Below, in pieces: positions 8,405 to 17,473 of a stretch of 64,000 nt of DNA; within the stretch, counting starts at the first letter, position 1, and each line of letters starts with the position of its first letter. The position numbers and the translations under genes are program-made. Below the pieces are notes generated by a model. The model worked only from the letters and a program-made list of their open reading frames with translations. It made no database searches and was not told the DNA's origin. The DNA lies in assembly GCF_900167945.1 (NCBI RefSeq), contig NZ_FUZA01000003.1, positions 310,001-374,000 of the forward strand, written 5' to 3'. The DNA comes from Dyadobacter psychrophilus (GTDB lineage: Bacteria; Bacteroidota; Bacteroidia; Cytophagales; Spirosomataceae).

Positions 8405-10186
8405 TTATTTCACATACGGCTTAATCGCATCTCCCAGCAATTTGTATCCTTTCGCATTGGGATGCAGGCCGTCCGAGAAAAGTGATTCGTCTATTTTCCC
8501 ATCTTTTTGCAGGAACACTTTACCCGGATCCAGGAAGTTCACACCCGTTTCTCCCGTTAACTGAGCCAGTTTCTCATTAATCACCGCCACTCTTCCCTCT
8601 TGCTGGCGCCTTGGATAAATTCCCAGCATTGTAATTTCCGCATCGGGCTGATGAAATCTGATTGCGTCGACTAGTTGCAGCCAGCCTTCTACAATTTCCG
8701 CGTCCGAATTTAGGTGCAGGTTATTAGTGCCAATGTTCACAAAAACCTGTTTAGCAGCATATCCGTCCAGTTCGCCGTGGTTAATGCGCCATAGGACATT
8801 CTCAATGCGGTCCCAGCCATAGGCCATGTTTCTTGCATTTTTACCAAAAGTATTGTCCCACGACTCCGCTCCGTTGGCACGCGGCCCTTTCGGAAGTCCG
8901 CCCCAAAAGTGCGTGATTGAGTTGCCAATAATGACTGTTGCAGGCGGATTCTTTTTGTTTAAATCTAAAATTTCAAGATGCCGCGCTTCCCAATCGTAAT
9001 TATTCAGTTCCCGAAGCTGAATCACCGGATGTGTCGTAGAAGCTGTGCCTTTGTATTCGTGCAAAATCTGGCGCAAATGTTTCTCGTATCCTTCTGCATA
9101 TCGCATCATGCCAAGGTCGTTGGGATGCGTCCCGTCCACCATTGTCTCAATATCCTGCCCGAAATCTGCTTTTGGAATGATAAATAATTGCTGAACGCCC
9201 TCCGATTTGAGTTGCGCAAAAGCTTCCTTCAAAGTTTCATTCACTTCACTGTAAAAATGCTTGCTCTGCGGATTTATATCCTCGTCCGTATAACCCGCAT
9301 GTGAAGCCAGGACAATGGGTGTGTTCGGATGCTTTTTACGCAATGTTCTGGTCGTTGCGAGAATCCTGTTTTTCACATCCTGAATGGTGATGCCAAGTTT
9401 TGAATCCGGGCGGATTGTGAGATTAGGAAGACAATCCAGCACAAATACTTTGGCATCGATTTCCGACACAATGCTAACCACTTCCTCTTCAAGCCGGCCG
9501 TTGCCCGAAAATCCGAGGTTAATGAGCGGCTGATCCAGCTTCCGACCCAAAATCGCTGTCCACGCCATCCCCGGCCGGGATGCACACGCGCCGTGTGCGA
9601 TGGACGTGCCGTAAATGACGATGGGTTTGTCAGGCCTGGTGGGGAGTGGTGTAAATTCTGTCCCTTCCGGCGTGCCTACTTCCAGCCATTTCACACTGTT
9701 ATATAACGGAAGATAAAGTCTGTATTCCCGGCCCTTTTTGTGATAAGAATCATTGGGTTCGAGATTTTTGAAAGTATAAGTTATCGTATCACCAAAGGCA
9801 TATTTTCCTGCGCACCAACGCCAGTCACCGTCGCTGGAGATTGCGTAAAGATCCACGCCGCTCACGCCTGTTGCAGGCATGTGCGGCAGCGCATGCTTCC
9901 CATTTACAACATAACGAACGTTTATCTCAGATGAATTGGCACGAAACCGCAACATTAAACCGGCAGACTGGTTCGACAACCCCCAAACTTGCTCTCTAAC
10001 CTGCTTTTCCGCACGCGCTGGCAACCTGTCGTACGGATTTTTCACCTCCTTTGGCCACGCTTGTCCTTCTAAAACTGGTAATGTGGCGGCTTGCGGGTTC
10101 CACCAGTTTATTTTGGCAGTTTGAGCAAAAGTGAAATGGAAAGAAAGGATAAACCCAATGCAGGCGAAGGCGGTTTTGAACTTCAT
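8405..10186 (-). CDS. exported tandem SGNH/GDSL hydrolase
   Basis: 593 residues with a signal peptide ending in FTFAQ. The layout is a GxDLY-type N-terminal beta domain (GVSGVDLYA), then an SGNH hydrolase of the PF14606 kind with Ser195 in IYGTSIAHGA and DGTHPND, then a second SGNH/GDSL domain with Ser423 in IIGNSITHFWGG, a GTNN block and SDGLHPNAKGY. Both domains keep Ser and Asp-x-x-His, so two active esterase centres are likely. Such enzymes deacetylate or de-esterify polysaccharides or lipids, but the substrate is unknown. It lies 73 bp downstream of the DUF4920 gene on the same strand. Confidence 0.85.
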   Translation of the reverse strand: MKFKTAFACIGFILSFHFTFAQTAKINWWNPQAATLPVLEGQAWPKEVKNPYDRLPARAEKQVREQVWGLSNQSAGLMLRFRANSSEINVRYVVNGKHALPHMPATGVSGVDLYAISSDGDWRWCAGKYAFGDTITYTFKNLEPNDSYHKKGREYRLYLPLYNSVKWLEVGTPEGTEFTPLPTRPDKPIVIYGTSIAHGACASRPGMAWTAILGRKLDQPLINLGFSGNGRLEEEVVSIVSEIDAKVFVLDCLPNLTIRPDSKLGITIQDVKNRILATTRTLRKKHPNTPIVLASHAGYTDEDINPQSKHFYSEVNETLKEAFAQLKSEGVQQLFIIPKADFGQDIETMVDGTHPNDLGMMRYAEGYEKHLRQILHEYKGTASTTHPVIQLRELNNYDWEARHLEILDLNKKNPPATVIIGNSITHFWGGLPKGPRANGAESWDNTFGKNARNMAYGWDRIENVLWRINHGELDGYAAKQVFVNIGTNNLHLNSDAEIVEGWLQLVDAIRFHQPDAEITMLGIYPRRQQEGRVAVINEKLAQLTGETGVNFLDPGKVFLQKDGKIDESLFSDGLHPNAKGYKLLGDAIKPYVK

Positions 10187-10259
10187 ATAAAGGAAAATGG
10201 ATACTTCTAAATATGTTCAAAAGTGCCCATTCGCCTGTTTCTTACTTTGAAGAACGGAA

Positions 10260-10709
10260 TTATTTAATGATCACACCGTCCGCAATAAATGTCAATTCAT
10301 CCTTTGGTTCAGTGATTTTTTCAATTTCCTCTTTGCTCTGGCCGGCATCTTTTGCATAATGTTGCAAATGCTCGACTGGAATTGTTTTCTTTTGAGCTTG
10401 TCCTTCAAAAACAACTGTTTTACCACTAATGTCTTTGGGAACAAAAAATGCGTAATCCTTGAACATTACCCGCATTGTTTCACCATTATCAAGCTTTACT
10501 GCCATCCAGCAGCCTTTTACCTGGCAAACCGATTCCACCTGACCGCTTACTTTGGCCGCCATTTCCGTTTTGTCGCCCATTTTTTCAGGCAGTGCGCTGG
10601 CTTCAATGGCTTTGCTTTCATTAATCTCCTTGCCAAAATGATTGGGCGTTTGCGCTTTTACGGCCAATGTGCAAGTTAAAAGCATCATTAGCATCATTGC
10701 TTTCTTCAT
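10260..10709 (-). CDS. DUF4920 domain-containing exported protein
   Basis: 149 residues with a signal peptide (MLMMLLTCTLAVKAQ). The core contains VCQVKGCWMAV, whose two cysteines spaced by four residues recall DUF4920, and a small beta-barrel-like region that resembles OB folds. Proteins of this family are periplasmic and uncharacterised; metal or haem binding by the Cys pair is only a possibility. It lies 28 bp downstream of the large T9SS substrate on the same strand. Confidence 0.75.
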   Translation of the reverse strand: MKKAMMLMMLLTCTLAVKAQTPNHFGKEINESKAIEASALPEKMGDKTEMAAKVSGQVESVCQVKGCWMAVKLDNGETMRVMFKDYAFFVPKDISGKTVVFEGQAQKKTIPVEHLQHYAKDAGQSKEEIEKITEPKDELTFIADGVIIK

Positions 10710-10737
10710 TTCTGATATGTGTTTAAGTGTAAGATAA

Positions 10738-13700
10738 TTATTCCAAAACCTCTACCCAGCCTTTGCAATGGTTTCCGTGAGGCGTGTCTACCACATAAAA
10801 GTACGTCCCGTTTCCAATTCCTTTGCCCCAGTCATTCTTATAATCTGCGGCTTTAAAAACCGACTTTCCCCATCTGTTGAACACTTCCAGGGACGCGGGC
10901 AAAACCGGAACTATGAATAAATCGTTCTTGCCATCGCCGTTGGGCGTGATCACATTGGCCAGCGTAAATGGCGGCGATGCCGTTATTTTCTTTGATGCCG
11001 TTAAAGCACATCCTGCACTGTTATAAGCAGTTAGTGTTATAGTATATTCACCGGGCGTTTCGTAAATATATTCATTAATCTCCGGATCTGAAACGGGATT
11101 GCCGGTTCCCAGATTCCACTCATATCGCTGTGCATTCTTTGTGTTATTAGACATTGAATAGCTAAACGGCGCATTGCAGGCTCCGCCTGACTGGCTGATT
11201 TCAAATATCGGCTCATGCGTCCTGTCAACTTTAACTGTGATCTCCCGCACTGGGCGGCAGCCGTCCGCATATGTGCCTTCAATGGTATAAGTCGTTGTTT
11301 TCGTTGGCTTGACCGTGACCGATTTACCGATGGTTTCTTCCAGTCCGTCCGTTGCCAGCCAGCGATATTTTGTTCCGTCACCTGAAACAGACAGTACAAC
11401 TGTGGCTCCCGCGCAAACTTCAACATCTGGCATATCAATGAAATCGGTCTTTTTATCAACAGAAACCTTCATCTTCTCCGTAACCTTACAGCCGCTCGCA
11501 TTGCTGATCTCTACAGAAAATTCGGCATCTTCCCGAACAGTGACCGAAGGCATTGCAGTCGCTGCATTATCCATGCCTGTGGCAGGCGACCATTTGTACT
11601 GTGTTCCTCCCGAAGCCCAAAGCTGCAATTTCGTGTTTTCACAAACCGTCGTATCCGCTTTGATCTTGCTATTCAGTGTTTCGACGATAATTTTCTTTTG
11701 TGCAACATCCACACGTTTGCAACTCAGCCGATTATATGCTTTCAAAGTGACCGTATATTCGCCCGGTTTTGTAAAGGTGTATTCCGACTGGTCTTCCTCA
11801 CGAGAAAAAGTACTTCCGCCAACATCCCAAATGTAATCCACGCCGCCTTCACTCATATTTACAAATGATAACGACAAAGGCGCACAACCGCGCAAAACGT
11901 CCTTCGTGCTTCCTGAATACACATCAAAATCGGCTTTGAGACGGTCAATATCTATTTTGAAAGCAGCATTGTTGCAATTCTCGCTATTGTTTGTCTTCGA
12001 CCAGGCCTGTGGTGTAACCGGAAAGCCGCTGCCTCCACAAGCACAAGTTGCATGGTAAATGGTCCCATTTTTGTCAAACCGGCTCGTTCCGCCGTCCACA
12101 TGATCGCCCTGCACCTGGCCTGAACGGTCGCGACTTCCGAAGTAAGTGGCATACAACAATGATTTTGCCCCTTGCTCCAAAATGGCGATATAAAAATTGT
12201 TTCCATTCGTTAGTGACTGGATCGCATCATCCGTGACGACCAAATTCGTAGTTGTGCTGTTTGGGTTGTTGCCGGTGGAAGAGTTCACATTGCCGCCCCA
12301 TCCAGCCAGATAAATGTTTCCGCATTCGCTCACCAAAAATGCAGTTGGTGAAATATCAGGAACTCCCCTGCCGGATCCGATGACCGTTGAAAAAATTGTT
12401 TTCGACAAAGCAGCGTCTAAGGCATGCACAAATTGACCACTCTTCGCATTTTGATATACACCCTGGCTCACCGGGTAAGGGCCATTGGTAAGGCCATAAA
12501 CATATACATTGTTGCTCGCGTCCAGATCCAGCAAATAAGCGCCATCTTGGTTAGCCGTTCCCAGATAGGTTGTGCCGAGCAATTTATCATTGGCATAATG
12601 TGCCACAAATCCGTCCTCCGTTCCATTCAGGGCCTTTTGATAGGAAGAAGCAGTGATCGGTAAATTTTTGCTTTGCGTAATCCCTGCAACATAAATGTCT
12701 CCTAAGGCCGAAACTTTGAGCGAATAAGCTGCGTCCCATTCATTTCCGCCGACAAATGTGCTCCATAGCAAACTATTCAAGCCCGCATTAAATTTCAGAA
12801 TCACGCCATCCTGAACGCCAGCGAATTTTGCTTGAACGGCATTTTTTAAAGGAAAATTGACTGAATTGGTCGAGGAAACAATGAGCACATTGTCATCCTT
12901 ATCAATCCCGATTTCGCCCCTGAAACTATCGCCATAGTTGCGAATGGCCGCAAGGTCGGTGATGCTGACCCCGTCATTTCCATTGCCTCCGATAAAGGTT
13001 GACGCCGTCAGTTGTTTGCCGTCCGTGCTTAATTTGGATACAAAAATGTCGGAGCCGTTTTCAAGGTCCAGTCCTGAAATGGGAATCACCTTTGTCCCGC
13101 CGCCAAATGCTGTTTGAAAAGCGCCGGTCCGGGTGGGGAAATTTTTGGAAGACGTTGTGCCCAGGATCAGTAATTCCTTCTTGCTGTTAACGATCAAGCT
13201 GCTGGGAATGTCGGTGTTACCGCCTCCGAGGAATGTGGCGTAAAGGAGTTTGCTGCCGTCCGGCGTAAATTTCATGATCGAAACGTCTACCTGGCCTTCG
13301 AACTTTGTTTGAAAAGCGCCCACCGTTGCCGGGAAATTAGTTCCAAAAACCGTCCCGCCGGAATAGAGATTACCTTCGTCATCATAAGTCGCCGTATGTC
13401 CCCAGTTATCCGCAACCGAGCCGGAATAAGTGGAAAAAATCAGTTCCGGATCAATGGTAAGCTTTTCTGATTTATTATATGCCTTTGGAATATTGAATGT
13501 GGCAACATGATCAGCGGATAATAAAAATTTAGAAGACACTTCCGTCGTCCTCGCATTGATTCGCTGAAACGAATACGGCTCCGCTTCCTTGAACTCCCCA
13601 ATGCTCGTTTTTACAACGATCTGACCACTTTCATTCACAGAAACCTTTTCAGCACCATTGTATTTCATCCTGATTTGCGAAGGATCAGCTTGCGGATGGA

Positions 13701-14190
13701 CGATAAATTCGTATTTCAGTTTGAATTGATGCAAATAAACCCGCATATCAATGCCATCGTAGAGATTTTGATAAATCACCTCCTGAAAACCTTTTACGCC
13801 ACCTGCCCAATTCTGTTCTTTTTCTCCAAGGAAATAGTTGAAGCCAGTCTCAATGGGCGCATTTGCAGTATACTTTACATTGGCCGAATTTCCCAGAAAA
13901 TTCACCTCAACCCCATGCGCAGAAATGAATTTGCTATTGTCCCTCGCACCGGGAGAAGCCACGGGCTTTTTTCCATGATTCGCAGAAACCTGCGCGGCGT
14001 CATATAATACGTAAACGAGTGATTGTTTTTTCAAAAAAAGAAACCCACCCGGGATTTCGGTGCGGAATAATATGTCCGATTCCCATTGCCCGCGGTTTTG
14101 AATAAAATGCATTCCGGCAGCAAAGCAGTTGCCGATGATGCAGGTTAGAAACAGGAAAAGTAAAACGATTGGACGTAAATTTTTCCGCAT
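10738..14190 (-). CDS. T9SS type B-sorted cell-surface protein with SBBP repeats and PKD domains
   Basis: A 1150-residue exported protein with a signal peptide near residues 5-25. An N-terminal region with HFIQNRGQW is followed by repeated WGHTATYDDEGNLYSGG-type SBBP/beta-propeller units (about residues 240-700), then PKD/Ig-like domains (DYIWDVGGS and YEWNLGTG segments), and ends in a gliding-motility-associated C-terminal domain (ITPNGDGKNDLF, FNRWGKSVF). That end is the type B signal for export by the type IX secretion system. A surface adhesin or gliding-related role is inferred. It starts 18 bp after the ABC ATPase gene on the same strand. Confidence 0.88.
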   Translation of the reverse strand: MRKNLRPIVLLFLFLTCIIGNCFAAGMHFIQNRGQWESDILFRTEIPGGFLFLKKQSLVYVLYDAAQVSANHGKKPVASPGARDNSKFISAHGVEVNFLGNSANVKYTANAPIETGFNYFLGEKEQNWAGGVKGFQEVIYQNLYDGIDMRVYLHQFKLKYEFIVHPQADPSQIRMKYNGAEKVSVNESGQIVVKTSIGEFKEAEPYSFQRINARTTEVSSKFLLSADHVATFNIPKAYNKSEKLTIDPELIFSTYSGSVADNWGHTATYDDEGNLYSGGTVFGTNFPATVGAFQTKFEGQVDVSIMKFTPDGSKLLYATFLGGGNTDIPSSLIVNSKKELLILGTTSSKNFPTRTGAFQTAFGGGTKVIPISGLDLENGSDIFVSKLSTDGKQLTASTFIGGNGNDGVSITDLAAIRNYGDSFRGEIGIDKDDNVLIVSSTNSVNFPLKNAVQAKFAGVQDGVILKFNAGLNSLLWSTFVGGNEWDAAYSLKVSALGDIYVAGITQSKNLPITASSYQKALNGTEDGFVAHYANDKLLGTTYLGTANQDGAYLLDLDASNNVYVYGLTNGPYPVSQGVYQNAKSGQFVHALDAALSKTIFSTVIGSGRGVPDISPTAFLVSECGNIYLAGWGGNVNSSTGNNPNSTTTNLVVTDDAIQSLTNGNNFYIAILEQGAKSLLYATYFGSRDRSGQVQGDHVDGGTSRFDKNGTIYHATCACGGSGFPVTPQAWSKTNNSENCNNAAFKIDIDRLKADFDVYSGSTKDVLRGCAPLSLSFVNMSEGGVDYIWDVGGSTFSREEDQSEYTFTKPGEYTVTLKAYNRLSCKRVDVAQKKIIVETLNSKIKADTTVCENTKLQLWASGGTQYKWSPATGMDNAATAMPSVTVREDAEFSVEISNASGCKVTEKMKVSVDKKTDFIDMPDVEVCAGATVVLSVSGDGTKYRWLATDGLEETIGKSVTVKPTKTTTYTIEGTYADGCRPVREITVKVDRTHEPIFEISQSGGACNAPFSYSMSNNTKNAQRYEWNLGTGNPVSDPEINEYIYETPGEYTITLTAYNSAGCALTASKKITASPPFTLANVITPNGDGKNDLFIVPVLPASLEVFNRWGKSVFKAADYKNDWGKGIGNGTYFYVVDTPHGNHCKGWVEVLE

Positions 14191-14208
14191 ATAGGGCTCC
14201 GCTGTTTT

Positions 14209-14829
14209 CTATTTGAACGCAGAAACTGAAATGATATTTTCACAAAATTCATATTCCTGTTTCACGTTTGAACCGAGCAAAACAAGCTGATTTTGTGTGT
14301 GATGAATTACATGATCAAGATACCAGTTGATGCCCAGAACGTCCAGGTTGGTCGTGGGTTCATCAAGAAAAATCACGGGAACATCGGACATAAAAGCGAG
14401 GCCCAGCTTCACGCGCTGTTTCATGCCCGAAGAAAAATGCCGGAGCGTCTTGCCGCTTGCATGTGATAATTGAATAAAATCTTCGAAATCGTTAAATGAA
14501 AGCCCATTTTTGAATGGCTTGAACTTGCTATGAAACTGGATCAGTTCGCGCAATGTGAACTCTTCGATCAGTTCAAGATAGGGCGCCGCCACAACCAGAT
14601 GTTTGTACCAATGATCGACTTCGATTTCTTTGCCTGTTTTATCAATGTATTTAATTGTGCCCTCAGAAGCGGGCATGATGCCGGTTAATAATTGAAGCAA
14701 TGTCGATTTCCCGCTGCCATTCGGCCCCACAAATGTGTATTGTTGTCCGGCCAACAGCTCAAAACTGGCATTGCGTACAATCCATTCCTTGACAAATTTT
14801 TTCCCTATTTTTTCAACTGATATCTTCAC
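14209..14829 (-). CDS. ABC transporter ATP-binding protein without partner permease
   Basis: 206 residues, a single nucleotide-binding domain. Walker A is GPNGSGKST (about 35-43), the signature is FSSGMKQRV (about 132-140) and Walker B is VIFLDEPTTNLD (about 152-163). The Q-loop region reads VAAPYLELIEEFT without an obvious Gln, and the H-loop reads LLGSNVKQEYEFC where His is expected. No permease or substrate-binding gene is nearby. Neighbours are the beta-lactamase (41 bp upstream) and the T9SS substrate (18 bp downstream). The partner could be encoded elsewhere, as is common for CcmA-like or gliding-type ATPases. Confidence 0.85.
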   Translation of the reverse strand: MKISVEKIGKKFVKEWIVRNASFELLAGQQYTFVGPNGSGKSTLLQLLTGIMPASEGTIKYIDKTGKEIEVDHWYKHLVVAAPYLELIEEFTLRELIQFHSKFKPFKNGLSFNDFEDFIQLSHASGKTLRHFSSGMKQRVKLGLAFMSDVPVIFLDEPTTNLDVLGINWYLDHVIHHTQNQLVLLGSNVKQEYEFCENIISVSAFK

Positions 14830-14870
14830 TTTTCAAAAACTTATAATGATGAAGGCGGCCGCGAAATCTT

Positions 14871-15767
14871 CTATTTTGCTGCATAATGGTCAAATGCTGC
14901 CTTGGAAACCTGCGCCATGACCAGCTCAATTGCTTTCAAGTCGGCTGTTGAATTGGAGACAAATAAAACAATCGCGAAGCTTCTGCCATCCGGCATTTTC
15001 ACAATGCCCACATCATTAACAGCAGCCGTAACGCCTTTATCATTTGTTCCGGAAGTTCCCGTTTTATGCGCCACAACCGCGTCTTTTGGCAATTGACCTT
15101 TGATCCGGTTCAATCCGGTCGGCCCATCGATCATAATTTTGGAGAGAAATTCGTGGCTGGGTTTGGAAAGATTTTTTCCTTTGTAAAAAATTTCAAGCAA
15201 TTGCAGCATAGCGCCCGGCTTGCACCAATTGGTATATTGAACATTCCAATCCTGCCCCATCTGCTCTTCGTTAGCAACAATAGCAATGTCCTTAACGCCC
15301 AAACTATGCACATAATCCTGAACCGGTTTTGTGCCGCCAGCGAGCTTGAAAAGAATGTCGCAGGCAATGTTATCACTCAATGAAACCATACTTGTCAAGA
15401 GGTCAGCAATGGTCAGATCGACATTTCCGTCGGGATATTTGTCTCGTAGCGGGCTGTAAGTTTTAAGCTGAACGTCTTCTTTGGTAAGGTGGTATTTCTG
15501 AGTCAGCGAAAGTTTTCCTTTATCGATCTGATCCAGAACGGCCATTGCGATTGGAAACTTAAAGGAGCTTAGCATGGGAAACTTGTGATCCGGATTCAGA
15601 ATAGTCGTTTCGTTCCTTTGGAGATCCTCGATGGCAACGCCTGTGATGCCATCAACTTGCTTGGTAATGCTTTCTAACTGGCTTTTAAAATCTGTCTTTT
15701 GAGCTAATAATAAATTCGGCAAAAAGAATATCGTTATAAACAGGATGCGTAATGTCTTTATCTTCAT
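14871..15767 (-). CDS. bla: class A beta-lactamase (subclass A2-like)
   Basis: Secreted serine beta-lactamase of 298 residues with a signal peptide ending in LLLAQ. The catalytic motifs are Ser67-x-x-Lys70 (SSFK), Ser131-Asp-Asn133 (SDN), an omega loop containing NEEQMGQDW with the likely general-base Glu, and Lys235-Thr-Gly237. The NEEQM and VQYTNW signatures resemble PER, VEB and Cep/Cfx-type enzymes of Bacteroidota. The position after EEQM that is His or Asn in those enzymes appears to be Gly. A TTG at 15779 could extend the frame, but ATG 15767 fits the signal peptide. The spectrum of activity cannot be read from sequence. Confidence 0.9.
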   Translation of the reverse strand: MKIKTLRILFITIFFLPNLLLAQKTDFKSQLESITKQVDGITGVAIEDLQRNETTILNPDHKFPMLSSFKFPIAMAVLDQIDKGKLSLTQKYHLTKEDVQLKTYSPLRDKYPDGNVDLTIADLLTSMVSLSDNIACDILFKLAGGTKPVQDYVHSLGVKDIAIVANEEQMGQDWNVQYTNWCKPGAMLQLLEIFYKGKNLSKPSHEFLSKIMIDGPTGLNRIKGQLPKDAVVAHKTGTSGTNDKGVTAAVNDVGIVKMPDGRSFAIVLFVSNSTADLKAIELVMAQVSKAAFDHYAAK

Positions 15768-15793
15768 TTGGTTGGCCAATTTTCTTTTTTCTG

Positions 15794-16999
15794 TTAACTC
15801 TTTTCGGTTTTCTTTTCTCTTTCTTCAATCGTTAACCTCACGAGCTCGATGCGGGTGTCCTGCATAGAAACGACCTGGAATGCATAAGGCGGAATGCTTA
15901 CCGTTTCGTTCACTTCGGGCAAGTCGCCAAAATAGTCTATCAACATGCCGGCCAATGTATCGTAATCACCTTCGGGAAGCTCCCACCCATATTTTTCATT
16001 TAAATAATCCAGCTCGTGACGGGCGCTTAAAATATAGCTGTCATCATCCAGCTTACGTTCGGTCCAATCCTCGGTGGAGTCATATTCGTCCTGTATTTCA
16101 CCAAAAATCTGCTCAACAACATCTTCCACACTGACCAAGCCAGAGGTTCCTCCAAATTCATCCACAACCAGTGCTAGGCTTCGTCTTTCTTCCAGGAACC
16201 GCAGCATTAAATCGCTTGCAGGCATTGCCTCCGGCACAATCAGGATCGGCGTAATGATGTTGCTAATTTCTTTTGGTTTTTTGAAAAGGGATAATGCATG
16301 GCAATAACCCAAAACCTCATCCACGGATTCGCGGTGTACGATGATTTTGGAGTGGCCGCTGGTGAGAAATGCTGTCCGCAAATCTTCAATGCTTGCATTA
16401 ACATTCACCGCCGAAATTTCCGTCCTGGGAATCATACAATCCCTGATCCGTAAATCTTTGAAATCCAATGCATTGATAAACATTCGTTCTTCAATGCTGT
16501 GATCATCGAAGTCGGGATCATCAGCAGAAATCGCATCATCACGCAGCGAAGGTGACAAAATATTTTCCTTTACAAAAGGCTCAACAACCCAGTAAAGCGG
16601 TGTAATGACCCACTCGGCAAAGCGAACCGGGAACGCAGAAAGATCTAAGATTTTTGGAAAGGCGCGACCGATTTTCACCCAGCTGGAATAACTAGCCATC
16701 CAGATAACGATTAAGATCGCGAACATTCCGGCTACCAGTGCTCCTTCATGAACGCCAAGATCGATTAAAAAAACCGGATAAAACGTCGCTATGGCCCAGA
16801 AACAGCCAACCGCGACGGTCAACAACCGGATCATACGCAAGATCCTGCGCCAGTATAATGTTTGATAAACCTCTTCTGATTTTTCGTGCCGCAATGAATA
16901 GCGATCAATGGAAACATCCAGCAAAACAGATCTCACAGCCCCATAGTAACCCGCGAGGATAAAAAACACGACCGTTAAACCCAGGAATAGCATGCTCAT
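15794..16999 (-). CDS. CNNM/CorC-HlyC family membrane protein with CBS pair
   Basis: 401 residues. The N-terminal DUF21/CNNM membrane domain (about three to four hydrophobic helices within residues 1-150) is followed by a CBS-domain pair (MIPRTEISAVNV onward, and SLALVVDEFGGTSGLVSVEDVVEQIFGEI) and a C-terminal CorC_HlyC domain (SYILSARHELDYLNE...GDYDTLAGMLI). Family members move or regulate Mg2+ or Co2+. GldE, a gliding-associated protein of this phylum, has the same architecture, so that is an alternative name. It overlaps the small upstream membrane gene by 4 bases and lies 26 bp from bla. Confidence 0.88.
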   Translation of the reverse strand: MSMLFLGLTVVFFILAGYYGAVRSVLLDVSIDRYSLRHEKSEEVYQTLYWRRILRMIRLLTVAVGCFWAIATFYPVFLIDLGVHEGALVAGMFAILIVIWMASYSSWVKIGRAFPKILDLSAFPVRFAEWVITPLYWVVEPFVKENILSPSLRDDAISADDPDFDDHSIEERMFINALDFKDLRIRDCMIPRTEISAVNVNASIEDLRTAFLTSGHSKIIVHRESVDEVLGYCHALSLFKKPKEISNIITPILIVPEAMPASDLMLRFLEERRSLALVVDEFGGTSGLVSVEDVVEQIFGEIQDEYDSTEDWTERKLDDDSYILSARHELDYLNEKYGWELPEGDYDTLAGMLIDYFGDLPEVNETVSIPPYAFQVVSMQDTRIELVRLTIEEREKKTEKS

Positions 17000-17235
17000 T
17001 TTTTTGCAGATTTAACCGGCTTGGGTTTCTTTACATCAACTTTCATTTCAGGTTCTTTCTTGGCCAATAAGGACGCTTTTAATCTGCTAAACTGAAATGT
17101 AAGCAGACAAAGAATGCTTAGCAGCAGGAGCCAGTAACTTTCAAACATTGTTGTCCTGCGAAATTCCAGCACCCACACCACAAAAAAGCCGAGTGTGAGG
17201 GCAAGCAAAATCGTTCTGGTCAGTTTGGAATTCAT
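16996..17235 (-). CDS. small two-helix membrane protein, unknown function
   Basis: 79 residues from ATG 17235 with two hydrophobic segments (ILLALTLGFFVVWVLEF and YWLLLLSILCLLTF) and a Lys-rich tail (KKPKPVKSAKK). Longer frames from 17289 (ATG) or 17295 (TTG) exist, but a TATCTTTG promoter box at 17299-17292 would leave those codons at or before the transcript start, so the inner ATG is preferred. Its stop overlaps the CNNM/CorC start by 4 bases (ATGA), implying translational coupling. Function is unknown. Confidence 0.65.
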   Translation of the reverse strand: MNSKLTRTILLALTLGFFVVWVLEFRRTTMFESYWLLLLSILCLLTFQFSRLKASLLAKKEPEMKVDVKKPKPVKSAKK

Positions 17236-17473
17236 CAATAATTCTTTGGTAATACAGTCTTGCAGGGAAACGCCTGCAAATTCAATCATTTTCAAAGATA
17301 CGCAGATTGCGCTAAAACGATTATAGATAGATTAATCTTCGTCATAAAGCATAATATACCATTGATATTTCCTCCATTTTCTGTAAAATACCTAACTTGC
17401 AGGGATTCCCGCGCAGTTCATTTTTTATATCTGAATTGTAAAATTTATTCTTGAAAAAATATTCTTTATTACT

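Noticed and set aside
11309..11836. 175-residue frame antisense to the T9SS-exported PKD protein
   Set aside because: It overlaps a conserved repeat protein and its Ser/Thr/Val-rich composition follows from the sense codons.
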